From assembly GCF_029024105.1 (NCBI RefSeq), contig NZ_CP118963.1, positions 2,108,001 through 2,172,000 of the forward strand: 64,000 nt of DNA, given 5' to 3'. The notes beneath the pieces are model-generated. The model ran no database searches and was not told the DNA's origin. It worked only from the letters and a program-made list of their open reading frames with translations. Below, in pieces: positions 6,261 through 13,653 of this stretch. Every line of letters starts with the position of its first letter. Position 1 is the stretch's first letter. Made by a program: the position numbers and the translations under genes. Source of the DNA: Acinetobacter lwoffii (GTDB taxonomy: Bacteria; Pseudomonadota; Gammaproteobacteria; Pseudomonadales; Moraxellaceae).

Positions 6261-7028
6261 TCAGTGACCTCCCAATTGCTCACGAATAACCTTAGGCACC
6301 TTCACCCCATCCATCTCGCATTTTTCCAAGTACGACTCAGGATTTTCAAAAGGATCTGGCCAAGGATCAGCTATTGCAGTCGGCTGGCACTGGAGGCGTT
6401 GAGGCTTTGGTACCTGGCGATTTTTCACGTTCATGCGCTTTTTAAGTTCTTCAAGCGCTTGCTTTGCCACTTCATTTGGTACCGGGTTATGATCCTCAGC
6501 CTTGCTTTCAATCTGCATCACAGCATCCAACACGCCATCAGGCTCACCACGTTCTTTAGCTTCAGTAACGAGTCGTTTGTACACACTGCAAAATACGTTG
6601 TGTACGGTATCAGTGGTTTTTAGCATCCCATATGGACCCACTACAGCGTCATAAGCTGCTTTAGCTAGGTGATTGATTCGAGCAGAGCGGTTTTCTTTCT
6701 CAAAATTAAGAGCCTGTAACCATGCCTCATCAGCGGTCTGATATTCATACCCACCTAAACACCAGTCTTTAAATTCTGGAATCGATGGTGGCCAGCTTGC
6801 CGTGTCCAGTCGCTTAAGACCTCGCAAGAATTGCTCATAAGTCAGCACAGAAAGTTTCTGAGCAAACTTGGCAACCACTTGCCCTTTAGTCTGACCGGCC
6901 CATTGATCAGTAAATTTTTTGCCGTGTAGCTCAATCATTTCCTTGATCAGTAAACGGGCATCTTCTTCGCCAAATTTGCGAACTTGTTGATCAGGTCCAT
7001 TCACTTGATTTGAGATCTGGTTATGCAT
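6261..7028 (-). CDS. Replication protein P-like helicase loader
   Basis: A 255-residue protein starting with ATG at 7028, where GAGGGGG lies six bases upstream; the frame extends ten codons further but without a better signal. The N-terminal part includes W-P-P-S-I-P-E-F-K-D-W-C and a helical region typical of the lambda P family, which brings the host DnaB helicase to the phage origin. The start overlaps the stop of the DUF1376-like replication gene by eight bases, giving the O-P order of lambdoid phages. The C-terminal third is rich in Pro and charged residues. No ATPase motif is visible, so it is P-like rather than DnaC-like. Confidence 0.7.
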   Translation of the reverse strand: MHNQISNQVNGPDQQVRKFGEEDARLLIKEMIELHGKKFTDQWAGQTKGQVVAKFAQKLSVLTYEQFLRGLKRLDTASWPPSIPEFKDWCLGGYEYQTADEAWLQALNFEKENRSARINHLAKAAYDAVVGPYGMLKTTDTVHNVFCSVYKRLVTEAKERGEPDGVLDAVMQIESKAEDHNPVPNEVAKQALEELKKRMNVKNRQVPKPQRLQCQPTAIADPWPDPFENPESYLEKCEMDGVKVPKVIREQLGGH

Positions 7029-7953
7029 GGCCCACCCCCTCAACCGCATGGATATCAATTATGGCTTGTTCTTCAGGTTGACCTAATTCAGCAAACCACT
7101 CCTGTGCTTCACGTGCTGCTCGGCTTTGGTATCCAGAAGGTTTGGCAGCCGGTGCAGATTTCTTGGCTTCACGTAGACGGCGTACTTCGTCTTTGTTGTT
7201 TTGAATCCAGGTAAACCATTTCACCAGCCATAAGCTTGGTGTATTTTTGCTATCAGACTTAGCTGAGAAGAAATCACCAAAGTTTGTAAACATAGCAATC
7301 AGATCTTGTTCTGGTAGACCAGGATTACGCTGCTTTCCAAGTTCTATGAAATCGTAGTGAATTGGATATACATGTACGCATTCAAGAATCGAATAGCGTT
7401 TGTGATCCTCAGCTTGATATTGAGAAAATTGAATCGGTGGAAAAGAAATTTTTTCTTCGCACGCATTACTACTATCAATATTGGTTAATGGTTTTTGGTT
7501 AACGGTTAATGGTTTATGGTTAAGGTTTTTTTGGGTTTCAATTTCAGAACCCAAATTAACCGGCTGGGTTTCTTCTGGGTTTTTAGGTTCGCCACTTTCT
7601 TCGCTACGTGGGTTTTCATCCGGCTTCTTTTTTGGCGGACGCCCACCTTTCTTGCCGTTTTCACGATTTTTGTCAGCATGAAGCTTATAAGCTTGAATTT
7701 CTGCATCACATCGTTTGTTGTGAAACCCATCTTCCTCTTCAGTAAAGAAGTCACCAAGCACATTTAAAACTGCCTGTTTCTCTTCTTCGGTTGTTGCACG
7801 TAACCGACGGAAAACCGACTGGGTTTCTTTGGGTAATGGACTTTCATTAAGATAATAAAAATCCAGGGCGCGTCGATAGAAACACTCCTCAAGTGTTGAG
7901 AGGTGAACTGTGTCACGCATGAAGTCACCAATATGGTGTAAATATTTATGCAT
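7021..7953 (-). CDS. DUF1376/YdaU-like replication initiation protein (O analogue)
   Basis: A 310-residue protein from ATG at 7953 (GGGGTG six bases upstream; the TAATG overlap with the previous stop also supports this start). Residues 1-110 match the DUF1376/YdaU family: Y-L-H-H-I-G-D-F then F-Y-R-R-A-L-D-F-Y-Y and a Lys/Gly-rich G-K-K-G-G-R-P-P-K-K-K linker. A repetitive Asn/Thr/Lys stretch follows (about 110-160), then a C-terminal domain with N-P-G-L-P-E-Q-D-L-I. Proteins of this kind take the place of lambda O and recognise the phage origin. The low-complexity middle could itself contain origin repeats, as in lambda O, around 7,480-7,600. Confidence 0.7.
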   Translation of the reverse strand: MHKYLHHIGDFMRDTVHLSTLEECFYRRALDFYYLNESPLPKETQSVFRRLRATTEEEKQAVLNVLGDFFTEEEDGFHNKRCDAEIQAYKLHADKNRENGKKGGRPPKKKPDENPRSEESGEPKNPEETQPVNLGSEIETQKNLNHKPLTVNQKPLTNIDSSNACEEKISFPPIQFSQYQAEDHKRYSILECVHVYPIHYDFIELGKQRNPGLPEQDLIAMFTNFGDFFSAKSDSKNTPSLWLVKWFTWIQNNKDEVRRLREAKKSAPAAKPSGYQSRAAREAQEWFAELGQPEEQAIIDIHAVEGVGHA

Positions 7954-8249
7954 TAGTTGCACCCCACTTTTAAATAAGCCCCGACTCGCTCACCTTCACG
8001 CTTTAATTCATCAAGCATGTCGTCTAAGCCAAATTGATTGTTTCGTTCAATCAGATAGTGAATAAACTCATTTTTCACTTCAGCCATTTCTTCATCGTGA
8101 TGACATTCATGCTCTTCACATTCATGGGTCTCACATTCAAGACATTCATACTCAAAGCCGCTTTCTTTCATTTCATCGGCAATCGTATTTAAGTCAGAAC
8201 CACTAGATGAAGATATGAAGCCAAGAACATCTTCTAAAGTTATGCTCAT
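7953..8249 (-). CDS. Acidic phage protein with Cys/His cluster (98 aa)
   Basis: A very acidic 98-residue protein. Residues 34-51 hold a dense run of Cys and His (C-L-E-C-E-T-H-E-C-E-E-H-E-C-H-H) that could bind one or more zinc ions. The remainder is helical with many Glu and Lys. The start overlaps the antirepressor stop (ATGA) and the stop overlaps the replication gene start (TAATG), so it is translated as part of the early operon between the antirepressor and O. I know no family with this Cys/His spacing. A DNA mimic or a metal-binding regulator are both conceivable guesses only. Confidence 0.6.
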   Translation of the reverse strand: MSITLEDVLGFISSSSGSDLNTIADEMKESGFEYECLECETHECEEHECHHDEEMAEVKNEFIHYLIERNNQFGLDDMLDELKREGERVGAYLKVGCN

Positions 8250-9016
8250 GCTGCCACCTGCTGTGCTTTACGCATCTTATTGACTAGGCCTGTAATACGA
8301 GTCAGGCCAAAAGCAGTGACACGCATGTGCAAGAACACACGCTCTTTGCCATCGTTGCGATTTGTGATTACTGGTGATGTACGGTTGGTGAATACGCCAT
8401 TAATGACATACTGGGCATGTGGTTGAAGCTTGCGATCCGAGTCGCGGTAAACCCACTTTCTGTCAATCAATAGCTTGATTAGGTCTGATTCTTTAATACC
8501 GATTGTTTTGGCACATTCACGCAGGCAATAAGTATTGGATGTATCAGCAATGACTTCTAATGCTTCAGCCTTAGGTGCAAGTACTGCTACTTTTTCACTT
8601 AACTCAATGTTGAGCTTGGCTTGGACTTCGATTGCTTGAAGTAGATGTGTAGGATTAGTGATGTCAAAACTATTTTTAGCCTTAAGCGCGTCTTCCATCG
8701 AAGTCATGCGGTCAAAAACTCGAGCCTGTAACTCATAGCTATATGACATAGCCATCAAGCAGGCTTCGCGTTTTGGGAAGTTGTAGATATGTCGCGTGTT
8801 GTTGTTGCCGTAGTTTTGCGTTCCGATAAATTTCGGAGCGTGATTATCCCCTAAAACACCTGGGACTTTCCGCATAAAGTCATCATGACGAAGTTCTTTA
8901 TATGGCTTCTCTACAGTGGCAGTTTCTTTGCGAAATTTATTAATGAAATCAACAATCTCAGGTGATGACATTGTTACTTCGTTTATGTTAAAATTTCCTT
9001 GTGTTAACATATTCAT
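8246..9016 (-). CDS. Rha-family / KilAC phage antirepressor
   Basis: A 256-residue two-domain protein from ATG at 9016 (GGAG nine bases upstream). Residues about 15-105 match the Rha domain (V-D-F-I-N-K-F-R-K ... H-D-D-F-M-R-K-V and A-C-L-M-A-M-S-Y-S-Y-E). The C-terminal half (about 150-245) matches the KilAC/ANT domain with its helix-turn-helix-like C-A-K-T-I-G-I-K-E-S-D-L-I-K-L-L and G-V-F-T-N-R-T. Such proteins interfere with repressor function or affect development without IHF. It is the first gene after cII, behind a terminator at 9046-9076, and is coupled to the Cys/His gene. The family is firm. Confidence 0.8.
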   Translation of the reverse strand: MNMLTQGNFNINEVTMSSPEIVDFINKFRKETATVEKPYKELRHDDFMRKVPGVLGDNHAPKFIGTQNYGNNNTRHIYNFPKREACLMAMSYSYELQARVFDRMTSMEDALKAKNSFDITNPTHLLQAIEVQAKLNIELSEKVAVLAPKAEALEVIADTSNTYCLRECAKTIGIKESDLIKLLIDRKWVYRDSDRKLQPHAQYVINGVFTNRTSPVITNRNDGKERVFLHMRVTAFGLTRITGLVNKMRKAQQVAA

Positions 9017-9045
9017 TGTTTGGATCTCCAACGATTTAAACACCG

Positions 9046-9076
9046 AAAAGCCTGACCTCGACCGTCAGGCTTTTTC
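9046..9076 (-). terminator. Terminator overlapping the cII stop codon
   Basis: Minus strand AAAGCCTGAC pairs with GTCAGGCTTTT around GGTCGAG. The TGA stop of the cII-like gene is inside the left arm. It separates cro-cII from the replication genes, so read-through here probably sets the early-to-delayed-early switch. Confidence 0.75.
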
Positions 9077-9529
9077 TGTTTCTGGGTTATTGATACAAGC
9101 CTGGACTTGTTTATCCAGCTCAGCCAAAACAACGTGCATTTGGTGAATTACTTTTGACATATCACGCACTTCACCTGGAGTGATGCGGCCGTCAGCCATA
9201 ATCTCGCGAAACGTACTCATCACATCCCCGCCACGCATCCCGACGCACAAAACCTTATCTGTAAGTGCCATATCGCGGCATTCAGGGATTTCGGGAAGGT
9301 TAATTGCAACCTTTTCATGCTCAGCAGCTAATGCTTGCAAAATACGAAAGTCACCAGTCAAAGCCATCAATTTAGAAGCCTCAGCAAGTGTTAGATGGTG
9401 AGTTTCAGTATTTGGGTTGATCTTGCTGTTTAGAACAGCGGGGCTTTTGATTCCCATACGTGGAGCTAATGAGGCTGAACCACCTGGGTAGTCACGAACT
9501 GTGTTGTACGCTGCATCTGTTATGTTCAT
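9065..9529 (-). CDS. CII-like phage regulatory protein
   Basis: A 154-residue protein matching the phage regulatory CII family (CP76-type rather than lambda CII): the N-terminal Y-N-T-V-R-D-Y-P-G-G-S-A-S-L-A-P-R-M-G is the helix-turn-helix and L-T-L-A-E-A-S-K-L-M-A-L-T-G-D follows it. In this family an N-terminal HTH of the cro type binds DNA and the C-terminal helix multimerises. It is the second gene of the minus-strand early operon after cro, as expected, and a terminator overlaps its stop. It probably promotes lysogeny by activating the repressor or other promoters; the target site was not located. Confidence 0.75.
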   Translation of the reverse strand: MNITDAAYNTVRDYPGGSASLAPRMGIKSPAVLNSKINPNTETHHLTLAEASKLMALTGDFRILQALAAEHEKVAINLPEIPECRDMALTDKVLCVGMRGGDVMSTFREIMADGRITPGEVRDMSKVIHQMHVVLAELDKQVQACINNPETEKA

Positions 9530-9580
9530 TTTCCCTTCCTTCGAACGTATTTAATTAAAATCAAATGCTTAATAATTAAT

Positions 9581-9790
9581 TTAAGCGGTTAATCGCGATG
9601 GCGTGGGTACTCCTCTAACAATCTTGTAGGAAATCCCTGGTATAACAGCCATGATTTTTCCAACAGAAGGATCTGGGATGTATTCACCCCATTGATTAAT
9701 CGCTTGGGGAGTGATGCCAATTTCTTCAGCTAGGCGTGATGCATTTTTAAAATGATCAAGAGCGTCACTGGTTTTGATGAGTACTCTCAT
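9581..9790 (-). CDS. cro: Cro-like repressor
   Basis: A 69-residue HTH protein from ATG at 9790 (CGAGA six bases upstream). The segment N-A-S-R-L-A-E-E-I-G-I-T-P-Q-A-I-N-Q-W is a classic Cro-type helix-turn-helix, and length and divergent position opposite the CI-like gene complete the picture. It would bind the palindromic TTAAAGT..ACTTTAA sites at 9801-9900 and turn down CI and early genes during lytic growth. Symbol used by analogy in position and fold, not by sequence identity to lambda. Confidence 0.8.
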   Translation of the reverse strand: MRVLIKTSDALDHFKNASRLAEEIGITPQAINQWGEYIPDPSVGKIMAVIPGISYKIVRGVPTPSRLTA

Positions 9791-9800
9791 GTTCAATCTC

Positions 9801-9900
9801 GAAAGTATGCTTTATTATTAAAGTGTACTTTAATATATTTTTGCAAGCAAGCTTTATTAATATTGTTGTAAGCTGGCTTTAAATTTAAAGTGAATTTTAA
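9801..9900. promoter_or_regulatory. CI/Cro operator region between cro and cI
   Basis: Several related palindromes fill the gap: AAAGTATGCTTT (9802-9813), TTAAAGTGTACTTTAA (9818-9833, nearly perfect), AAGCAAGCTTTA (9845-9856), AAGCTGGCTTTAAA (9870-9883) and TTAAAGTGAATTTTAA (9885-9900). The last abuts the cI start at 9902, suggesting autoregulation. The 13-base core AAAGTATGCTTTA recurs at 15.5 kb. Confidence 0.75.
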
Positions 9901-9901
9901 T

Positions 9902-10603
9902 ATGAGTACTCTTGAGGATCGGATCAATCAGGCCATATCTCATTTTTTGTCCAAGAATAAACTTAAGAAACTGGACAGAGCGGCCATGGCTAAGTATTGC
10001 GAAGCATCTGTAGCTGCGGTAGGCCAATGGATTAATGGAAAAACAAAGTCGCTTGATAGCTTTAAAAATGCTAAAGCTGCTCAATTTTTAGGTGTGAATC
10101 CCCACTGGTTAGCCGGTGATCCTAAGTATGGAATGCTTGATGCATCAAGTGATCAGAAACTTGATAACAATATCGATCTATCTCAAAAAATTCCTATGGA
10201 AGGTTTTCCTGTACCTGTTATTTCATGGGTAGCTGCTGGTTCATTTGACCCTATTGAAACCGTGCTTAAAGATGTTGAAGTGGATGAATATCTTCCGCCA
10301 ATAAGAGAATGTGGAAAAAATGGATATGGTTTAGTGGTGGTTGGAAATTCCATGAAGCCTGACTTTAAGCCAGGTGATCGTATCTATGTAAATCCTGATA
10401 TTCAAACTTTCGACTTACATACCGATGATTTAGTGATTATTGCCTGCTGTGGTGAGAGTGAGGCTACGTTTAAAAAGCTAATTATTGAAGGCAGTGATAA
10501 GTACCTTCAGCCACTTAATCCAGATTGGCCTGAGCAAATTATTAAACTGACGGAAGATTGTCGATTGGTTGGTAAAGTTGTTGGTTTGTATAGAAAAATT
10601 TAA
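9902..10603 (+). CDS. CI-like repressor with S24 self-cleaving domain
   Basis: A 233-residue protein. The N-terminal HTH (M-A-K-Y-C-E-A-S-V-A-A-V-G-Q-W-I-N-G) covers about residues 28-46. The C-terminal S24/LexA-like peptidase has a cleavage site A112-G113 (V-A-A-G-S-F), nucleophile Ser150 in G-N-S-M-K-P and the general-base Lys191 in T-F-K-K-L. It should keep the prophage silent and be inactivated through RecA after DNA damage. The ATG at 9902 has no clear ribosome-binding site because the upstream bases form an operator, so the message may be leaderless as for lambda cI; an in-frame GTG at 9890 is a weaker option. A terminator follows at 10,611. Confidence 0.9.
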   Translation: MSTLEDRINQAISHFLSKNKLKKLDRAAMAKYCEASVAAVGQWINGKTKSLDSFKNAKAAQFLGVNPHWLAGDPKYGMLDASSDQKLDNNIDLSQKIPMEGFPVPVISWVAAGSFDPIETVLKDVEVDEYLPPIRECGKNGYGLVVVGNSMKPDFKPGDRIYVNPDIQTFDLHTDDLVIIACCGESEATFKKLIIEGSDKYLQPLNPDWPEQIIKLTEDCRLVGKVVGLYRKI

Positions 10604-10610
10604 GAAATAA

Positions 10611-10632
10611 AAAAGCCGCTATATGCGGCTTG
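10611..10632 (+). terminator. Hairpin after cI
   Basis: AAGCCGC-TATAT-GCGGCTT followed by GGGTTCTATC, a stem with a poor T tract. The unit (hairpin plus TTGGGT.TATC) is repeated with small changes at 11,022-11,048, so it may be a processing or regulatory element rather than a full terminator. Confidence 0.45.
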
Positions 10633-10684
10633 GGTTCTATCAAGATGTTGAACATGATAAAAAATCCCGAAAAAGGAAAACACA

Positions 10685-10987
10685 ATGATCGCAACACTCA
10701 ACAAATCTAAAACTGCGCTAACGATTAATCGTCAAGAGTTTAAGTTGGCATTAAGTAAAATAGGTGAAGGGATTGATAAGCAAATAGCTTCGCTTAAGAA
10801 GGCCAAGCAAAGCTATGATGCTGCTGAAATAGCACGTGAGGTCATTACTGAAGCAAATATCTTTGAGGCTATTATTGAAGGCTTTAACGAAGCAGAAGAG
10901 ACCAATCTAAAGCTGATTGACATAACCAATCTTGAAGTGGCTCAAGGATGGATAGATGAGTTTTTAGAAAAGTATTCTGAGTTATAA
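10685..10987 (+). CDS. Hypothetical helical protein (100 aa)
   Basis: The ATG at 10,685 follows an AAGGAAAA ribosome-binding site. The 100-residue product is highly charged and predicted to be largely alpha-helical (I-D-K-Q-I-A-S-L-K-K-A-K-Q-S and later Glu-rich helices), without membrane segments or cysteines. It is the first gene after cI on the same strand and begins the accessory block that would be expressed from the lysogen. Its message would be separated from cI only by a weak hairpin, so it may be co-transcribed with the repressor. I do not recognise a family. Confidence 0.65.
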   Translation: MIATLNKSKTALTINRQEFKLALSKIGEGIDKQIASLKKAKQSYDAAEIAREVITEANIFEAIIEGFNEAEETNLKLIDITNLEVAQGWIDEFLEKYSEL

Positions 10988-11021
10988 ACCCTAAATCAAT
11001 TTTTGTTGGGTGGATGAATAA

Positions 11022-11048
11022 AAAAAGCCTCTATATGCGGCTTGGGTA
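11022..11048 (+). repeat. Second copy of the cI-trailing hairpin unit
   Basis: AAAAAAGCC(T/G)CTATATGCGGCTT repeats the element after cI (10,607-10,640), including the trailing GGGT.TATCAA. The stem has one mismatch here. Duplicated spacer units between genes of an accessory block suggest cassette-like gain of genes. Confidence 0.5.
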
Positions 11049-11078
11049 TATCAAAATTTTAATTATGGGAAGTGTGAT

Positions 11079-11294
11079 ATGCAAACAATTGAAATCAATT
11101 CCCACAAGATTAGTTATGTGCTTTATCAACACCACCTGTTGACTATAGTACTTCAGACGGGTGAAAGATTTCTTTACCGTCTTCTTGAATCTACTACTTT
11201 TGCTAAATTTATGGATTCGACTGATAAAGACAAATTTTATAAAACTGAAATTGAAGCGAATAAAAAGTTTAAGCGTATTCAGCTTTTTATTTAA
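11079..11294 (+). CDS. KTSC-domain-like small protein (71 aa)
   Basis: ATG at 11,079 with GGGAAG upstream. The 71-residue product fits the KTSC domain pattern: I-x-S-x-x-I at the start, L-x-I-V-L-Q-T-G-E-R-F-L-Y-R-L-L (a strand carrying the G-x-x-Y/F-x-Y motif), then the F-A-K-F-M-D-S helix and a closing K-T-E-I-E-A-N-K-K-F-K-R-I. KTSC domains occur alone in phages and as fusions to lysyl-tRNA synthetases or RNA-binding proteins, and a nucleic-acid role has been proposed. A hairpin (AGCCC/GGGCT) follows at about 11,308. Confidence 0.55.
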   Translation: MQTIEINSHKISYVLYQHHLLTIVLQTGERFLYRLLESTTFAKFMDSTDKDKFYKTEIEANKKFKRIQLFI

Positions 11295-11361
11295 CTGAAA
11301 CGAAATATAGCCCGAAAAGGGCTTCAAACTATATTTATCAAATTAAGTAAGGGGGAGTTTT

Positions 11362-11886
11362 ATGAAAACTTTTATTAAATGGTTGGTAATTATATTTATT
11401 GCCCTGCTGGTAATAGGTCTAGTTTTTGGGGATAACTCAAAAGAAGAGCCAAACAATAAAGTTGATACAACTACGGTAACAGCTAATCAGGCTGTAGGAG
11501 CAACACCTACTAATCAAGATATGGAGCAGCCTGAATCAATCAACCAGACAGCAGAACCAGAAACACCAAGTATGACTGGTCCGCAAAAAAATGCCGTTAG
11601 ATCTGCAGAACAATATCTTAGCTTTACAGGATTCTCACGTGAAGGTCTTATACAACAACTTTCATCTAGTTATGGAGATGGTTATGAGGTTGCTGATGCC
11701 ACTGTCGCAGTAGACAGCCTAAATGTTGATTGGAATGAACAGGCTGTTAAATCTGCAAAACAATATCTAGATATGTCAGGTTTTTCTTGTGATGGTCTGA
11801 TTGAGCAGCTCTCATCCAGTGCGGGTGATAAATATACACAAAGCCAGGCAACCTATGGAGCACAGCAAGCTGGTGCTTGTTCTTAA
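11362..11886 (+). CDS. Ltp-type membrane-anchored superinfection-exclusion candidate
   Basis: A 174-residue protein with an excellent GGGGGAG ribosome-binding site. Residues 6-23 form a membrane anchor without a lipobox Cys, residues 25-72 are a polar linker, then two tandem repeats follow (about 72-121 and 122-172). Both have the form A(V/x)xSAxxYLxxxGFSxxGLIxQLSSSxGDxY, the host-cell-surface 'Ltp' repeat. In Streptococcus phage TP-J34 the Ltp lipoprotein, expressed from the lysogeny module, blocks DNA injection by related phages. Here the gene is also near cI, on the same strand, and should be exported with its repeats in the periplasm. The repeat family is clear; the exclusion role is inferred. 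Confidence 0.7.
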   Translation: MKTFIKWLVIIFIALLVIGLVFGDNSKEEPNNKVDTTTVTANQAVGATPTNQDMEQPESINQTAEPETPSMTGPQKNAVRSAEQYLSFTGFSREGLIQQLSSSYGDGYEVADATVAVDSLNVDWNEQAVKSAKQYLDMSGFSCDGLIEQLSSSAGDKYTQSQATYGAQQAGACS

Positions 11887-11942
11887 ATAATTATAGGAAA
11901 AGCCGCAACCCGAGCGGCTCTTGGATCGGGTGGAGAAATTAA

Positions 11943-12248
11943 ATGGACAATATTCTTCAATTTCCAAAAGTTGAATCCAATAGCAAGGATGAAATTAGAA
12001 GTTCATTGATAAACAACCTTGTTGAAAATGGTGCATCAAAAGAACGTGCTGATTTAATAGCTGAAAGAATGTCTCCATTCTTAGATATATTGTGTAGCTT
12101 TGAATTCCATCCTGATTTTCCAGAAAATCCAAAAACTGAAGATTACAATTTACTTTTTAAACAAATTTCTGAAAAAATCTCGATATTTAGGGAAGAACTC
12201 CTTCTCGAGAGAATTAGTAGTGAGTGCTGGAATACCCAATGTGATTGA
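11943..12248 (+). CDS. Hypothetical protein (101 aa), possibly altered at its C-terminus
   Basis: GGAG seven bases before the ATG at 11,943 is a good start. The 101-residue product begins MDNILQFPKVESNSKDEIRS and is a soluble, mainly helical protein with an E-R-A-D-L-I-A-E-R-M segment. Its last 33 codons overlap, on the opposite strand, the end of the IS-disrupted gene, so the two genes converge and share about 99 bases; one of the two ends may be a mutated extension. The family is not recognised. Being last in the cI-proximal plus-strand block it may share a transcript with the Ltp-like gene. Confidence 0.5.
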   Translation: MDNILQFPKVESNSKDEIRSSLINNLVENGASKERADLIAERMSPFLDILCSFEFHPDFPENPKTEDYNLLFKQISEKISIFREELLLERISSECWNTQCD

Positions 12249-12373
12249 TTTGGGTTCTGGTGTTAATTCACCATCCTTCAGATCAATCTGGTCCTGACTT
12301 ATATTTAAAGCACTTAGGCAATGATGTTGATTTGATTGACCATCTGATCCGTGAAAGTGCAATTTAATCTTTA

Positions 12374-13474
12374 TAGGACTTACGCACTATTATTTATAGA
12401 TTTTCTGTGGCAGCAGATGATTCTTATCGAGAATAAATTCATCAATAAAGTTCTTGATAATTGGTCTAAATAATTTCTTCTGCCAACGATATACATTTTC
12501 AAAGATCCGCTCAAACTGGTTCTTTTGTATCTCAACATAGGCCATCAAGGCTGAGAAAATATGATTCAAAATCAGCTTGGATCGTCTTACTTGAAACTTT
12601 TCAATATGACAAACCTGTTTAATTACTCGATGATATTGTTCTATTTTCCAATGACTTGAATGTAATTCATAAAAACCATCAAAGGACAATAAATCATCTT
12701 CATCTTGATGCACAATATAAAATCTCTGCTGTTCTTTTAACTGAGTCTTAAATAATTGTACAAAGCCAACATCTTTGAGCCAGACCACTTGACCCTGATG
12801 AAAATTCGGCAATAAACGGAGTTGAAACCATTGTCCTTTTTCAGGGGAAACCTTACGGTTACTGTCGACACCAAACATAAATCGAATACCATGTTTTCTT
12901 ATGGTTTTTAGATTTTCAGTCGATGAATACCAACTATCACCTGTAATGAATTGAATCTTTGCACCCCAATCGAGTACTTCACTTAACATCTCCATAAAGT
13001 AATCATTCTTGGTTTTACTTTCTGACTTATCATAAATTCGAAAATTAATTGGAATATTTTTGCCATGTTGATCTGTCGCATACAAGGTAATGAGATTAAT
13101 ACCCTTGACGGATCGGTGGTGTTTACCTGACCAAAAATAGCTAACTAAGTCCATATGTTGACTATATGGCTTATCTAAAACAGTATCATCAATACTGACT
13201 ATAAGTTTATTATTATCAATGTGTTGAATTGCTTCTTGATATAGATCGTGAGCTGTGTAGTCTTCACGCTCCAAAAAGCGATTTACACTGTCATGCGAGA
13301 TATTATAAGTCTCGGCAAGTTGTGTGCAGCTAATAGAGTTTGGTTCTGTCATGAGAAAGCCCATATAAATGGGTAATGTACAAGTTGCTGTAGAAGCATG
13401 TTTAGTTCGTCTGATCACAGATACGTTATAAAGTAGTTTGAGACTTTTTTAAATCCGTCAATGCGTAAGTCCTA
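12374..13474 (-). mobile_element. ISAba11-like insertion sequence (IS701 group), complete
   Basis: Perfect 13-bp terminal inverted repeats TAGGACTTACGCA (12,374-12,386) and its complement (13,462-13,474) enclose exactly 1101 bp and one transposase gene. Flanks carry a 5-bp direct repeat CTTTA (12,369-12,373 and 13,475-13,479). Length, repeats and duplication size agree with what I recall for ISAba11. Intact target duplication points to a simple, fairly recent insertion. Confidence 0.9.
12390..13418 (-). CDS. ISAba11-like DDE transposase
   Basis: A 342-residue DDE transposase filling the element. Recognisable blocks are V-S-I-D-D-T-V-L-D-K-P-Y near residue 95 (first Asp), I-T-G-D-S-W-Y-S-S (second Asp), and W-K-I-E-Q-Y-H-R-V-I-K-Q near the C-terminus (catalytic Glu), the order used by IS4/IS701-type enzymes with a beta-strand insertion between the second Asp and the Glu. 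The frame begins with GTG at 13,418; no strong ribosome-binding site is visible, and a later ATG could also serve. There is no frameshift or stop, so the element may still be active. Confidence 0.88.
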   Translation of the reverse strand: MIRRTKHASTATCTLPIYMGFLMTEPNSISCTQLAETYNISHDSVNRFLEREDYTAHDLYQEAIQHIDNNKLIVSIDDTVLDKPYSQHMDLVSYFWSGKHHRSVKGINLITLYATDQHGKNIPINFRIYDKSESKTKNDYFMEMLSEVLDWGAKIQFITGDSWYSSTENLKTIRKHGIRFMFGVDSNRKVSPEKGQWFQLRLLPNFHQGQVVWLKDVGFVQLFKTQLKEQQRFYIVHQDEDDLLSFDGFYELHSSHWKIEQYHRVIKQVCHIEKFQVRRSKLILNHIFSALMAYVEIQKNQFERIFENVYRWQKKLFRPIIKNFIDEFILDKNHLLPQKIYK

Positions 13475-13614
13475 CTTTATTACATTTTCCTCAGTGAGAT
13501 GTTCCGGATCAGTAATAAGAATGCCTATAAGGAATCCTTTTGGTCTCTGACCCACTTTCACCGAGATTAGTTCGCCCTTACTGGTTACTCCGATCATCTC
13601 AACAAACTCCATCC

Positions 13615-13640
13615 AACCCACCCCAGCGGTGGGTTTTTTG
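13615..13640 (+). terminator. Plus-strand terminator facing the disrupted gene
   Basis: AACCCACC-CCAGC-GGTGGGTT followed by TTTT on the plus strand. It would stop transcripts coming from the cI-Ltp side before they enter the oppositely oriented membrane-protein gene. Confidence 0.7.
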
Positions 13641-13653
13641 CCATTTTTCAAAT

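Larger units (their letters stand above)
12150..13612 (-). pseudogene. 118-codon gene interrupted by the ISAba11-like element
   Basis: On the minus strand a frame opens at ATG 13,612 (MEFVEMIGVTSKGELISVKV...), runs 46 codons to the IS at 13,474, and resumes beyond it at 12,373 down to TAA at 12,150. Removing the 1101-bp element and one CTTTA copy joins both parts in frame (…E-N-V-I-K | I-K-L-H-F-H-G-S-D…), giving a 118-residue protein. A frame of that length across the exact repaired junction is strong evidence for an ancestral gene. The predicted product is soluble with no family I recognise. It would have been co-transcribed with the membrane-protein gene 42 bases upstream (13,654). Confidence 0.65.

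Noticed and set aside
7481..7767. Overlapping plus-strand frames with W-rich repeats around 7.5 kb
   Set aside because: They mirror the low-complexity linker of the O-like replication gene; no start signal. The repeats may instead be origin iterons.
12249..12365. A plus-strand frame ending HLIRESAI just before the IS looked like a C-terminal gene fragment
   Set aside because: The minus strand gives a longer frame that is continuous across the repaired IS junction with a start codon; the plus frame has no start and stops at the IS.
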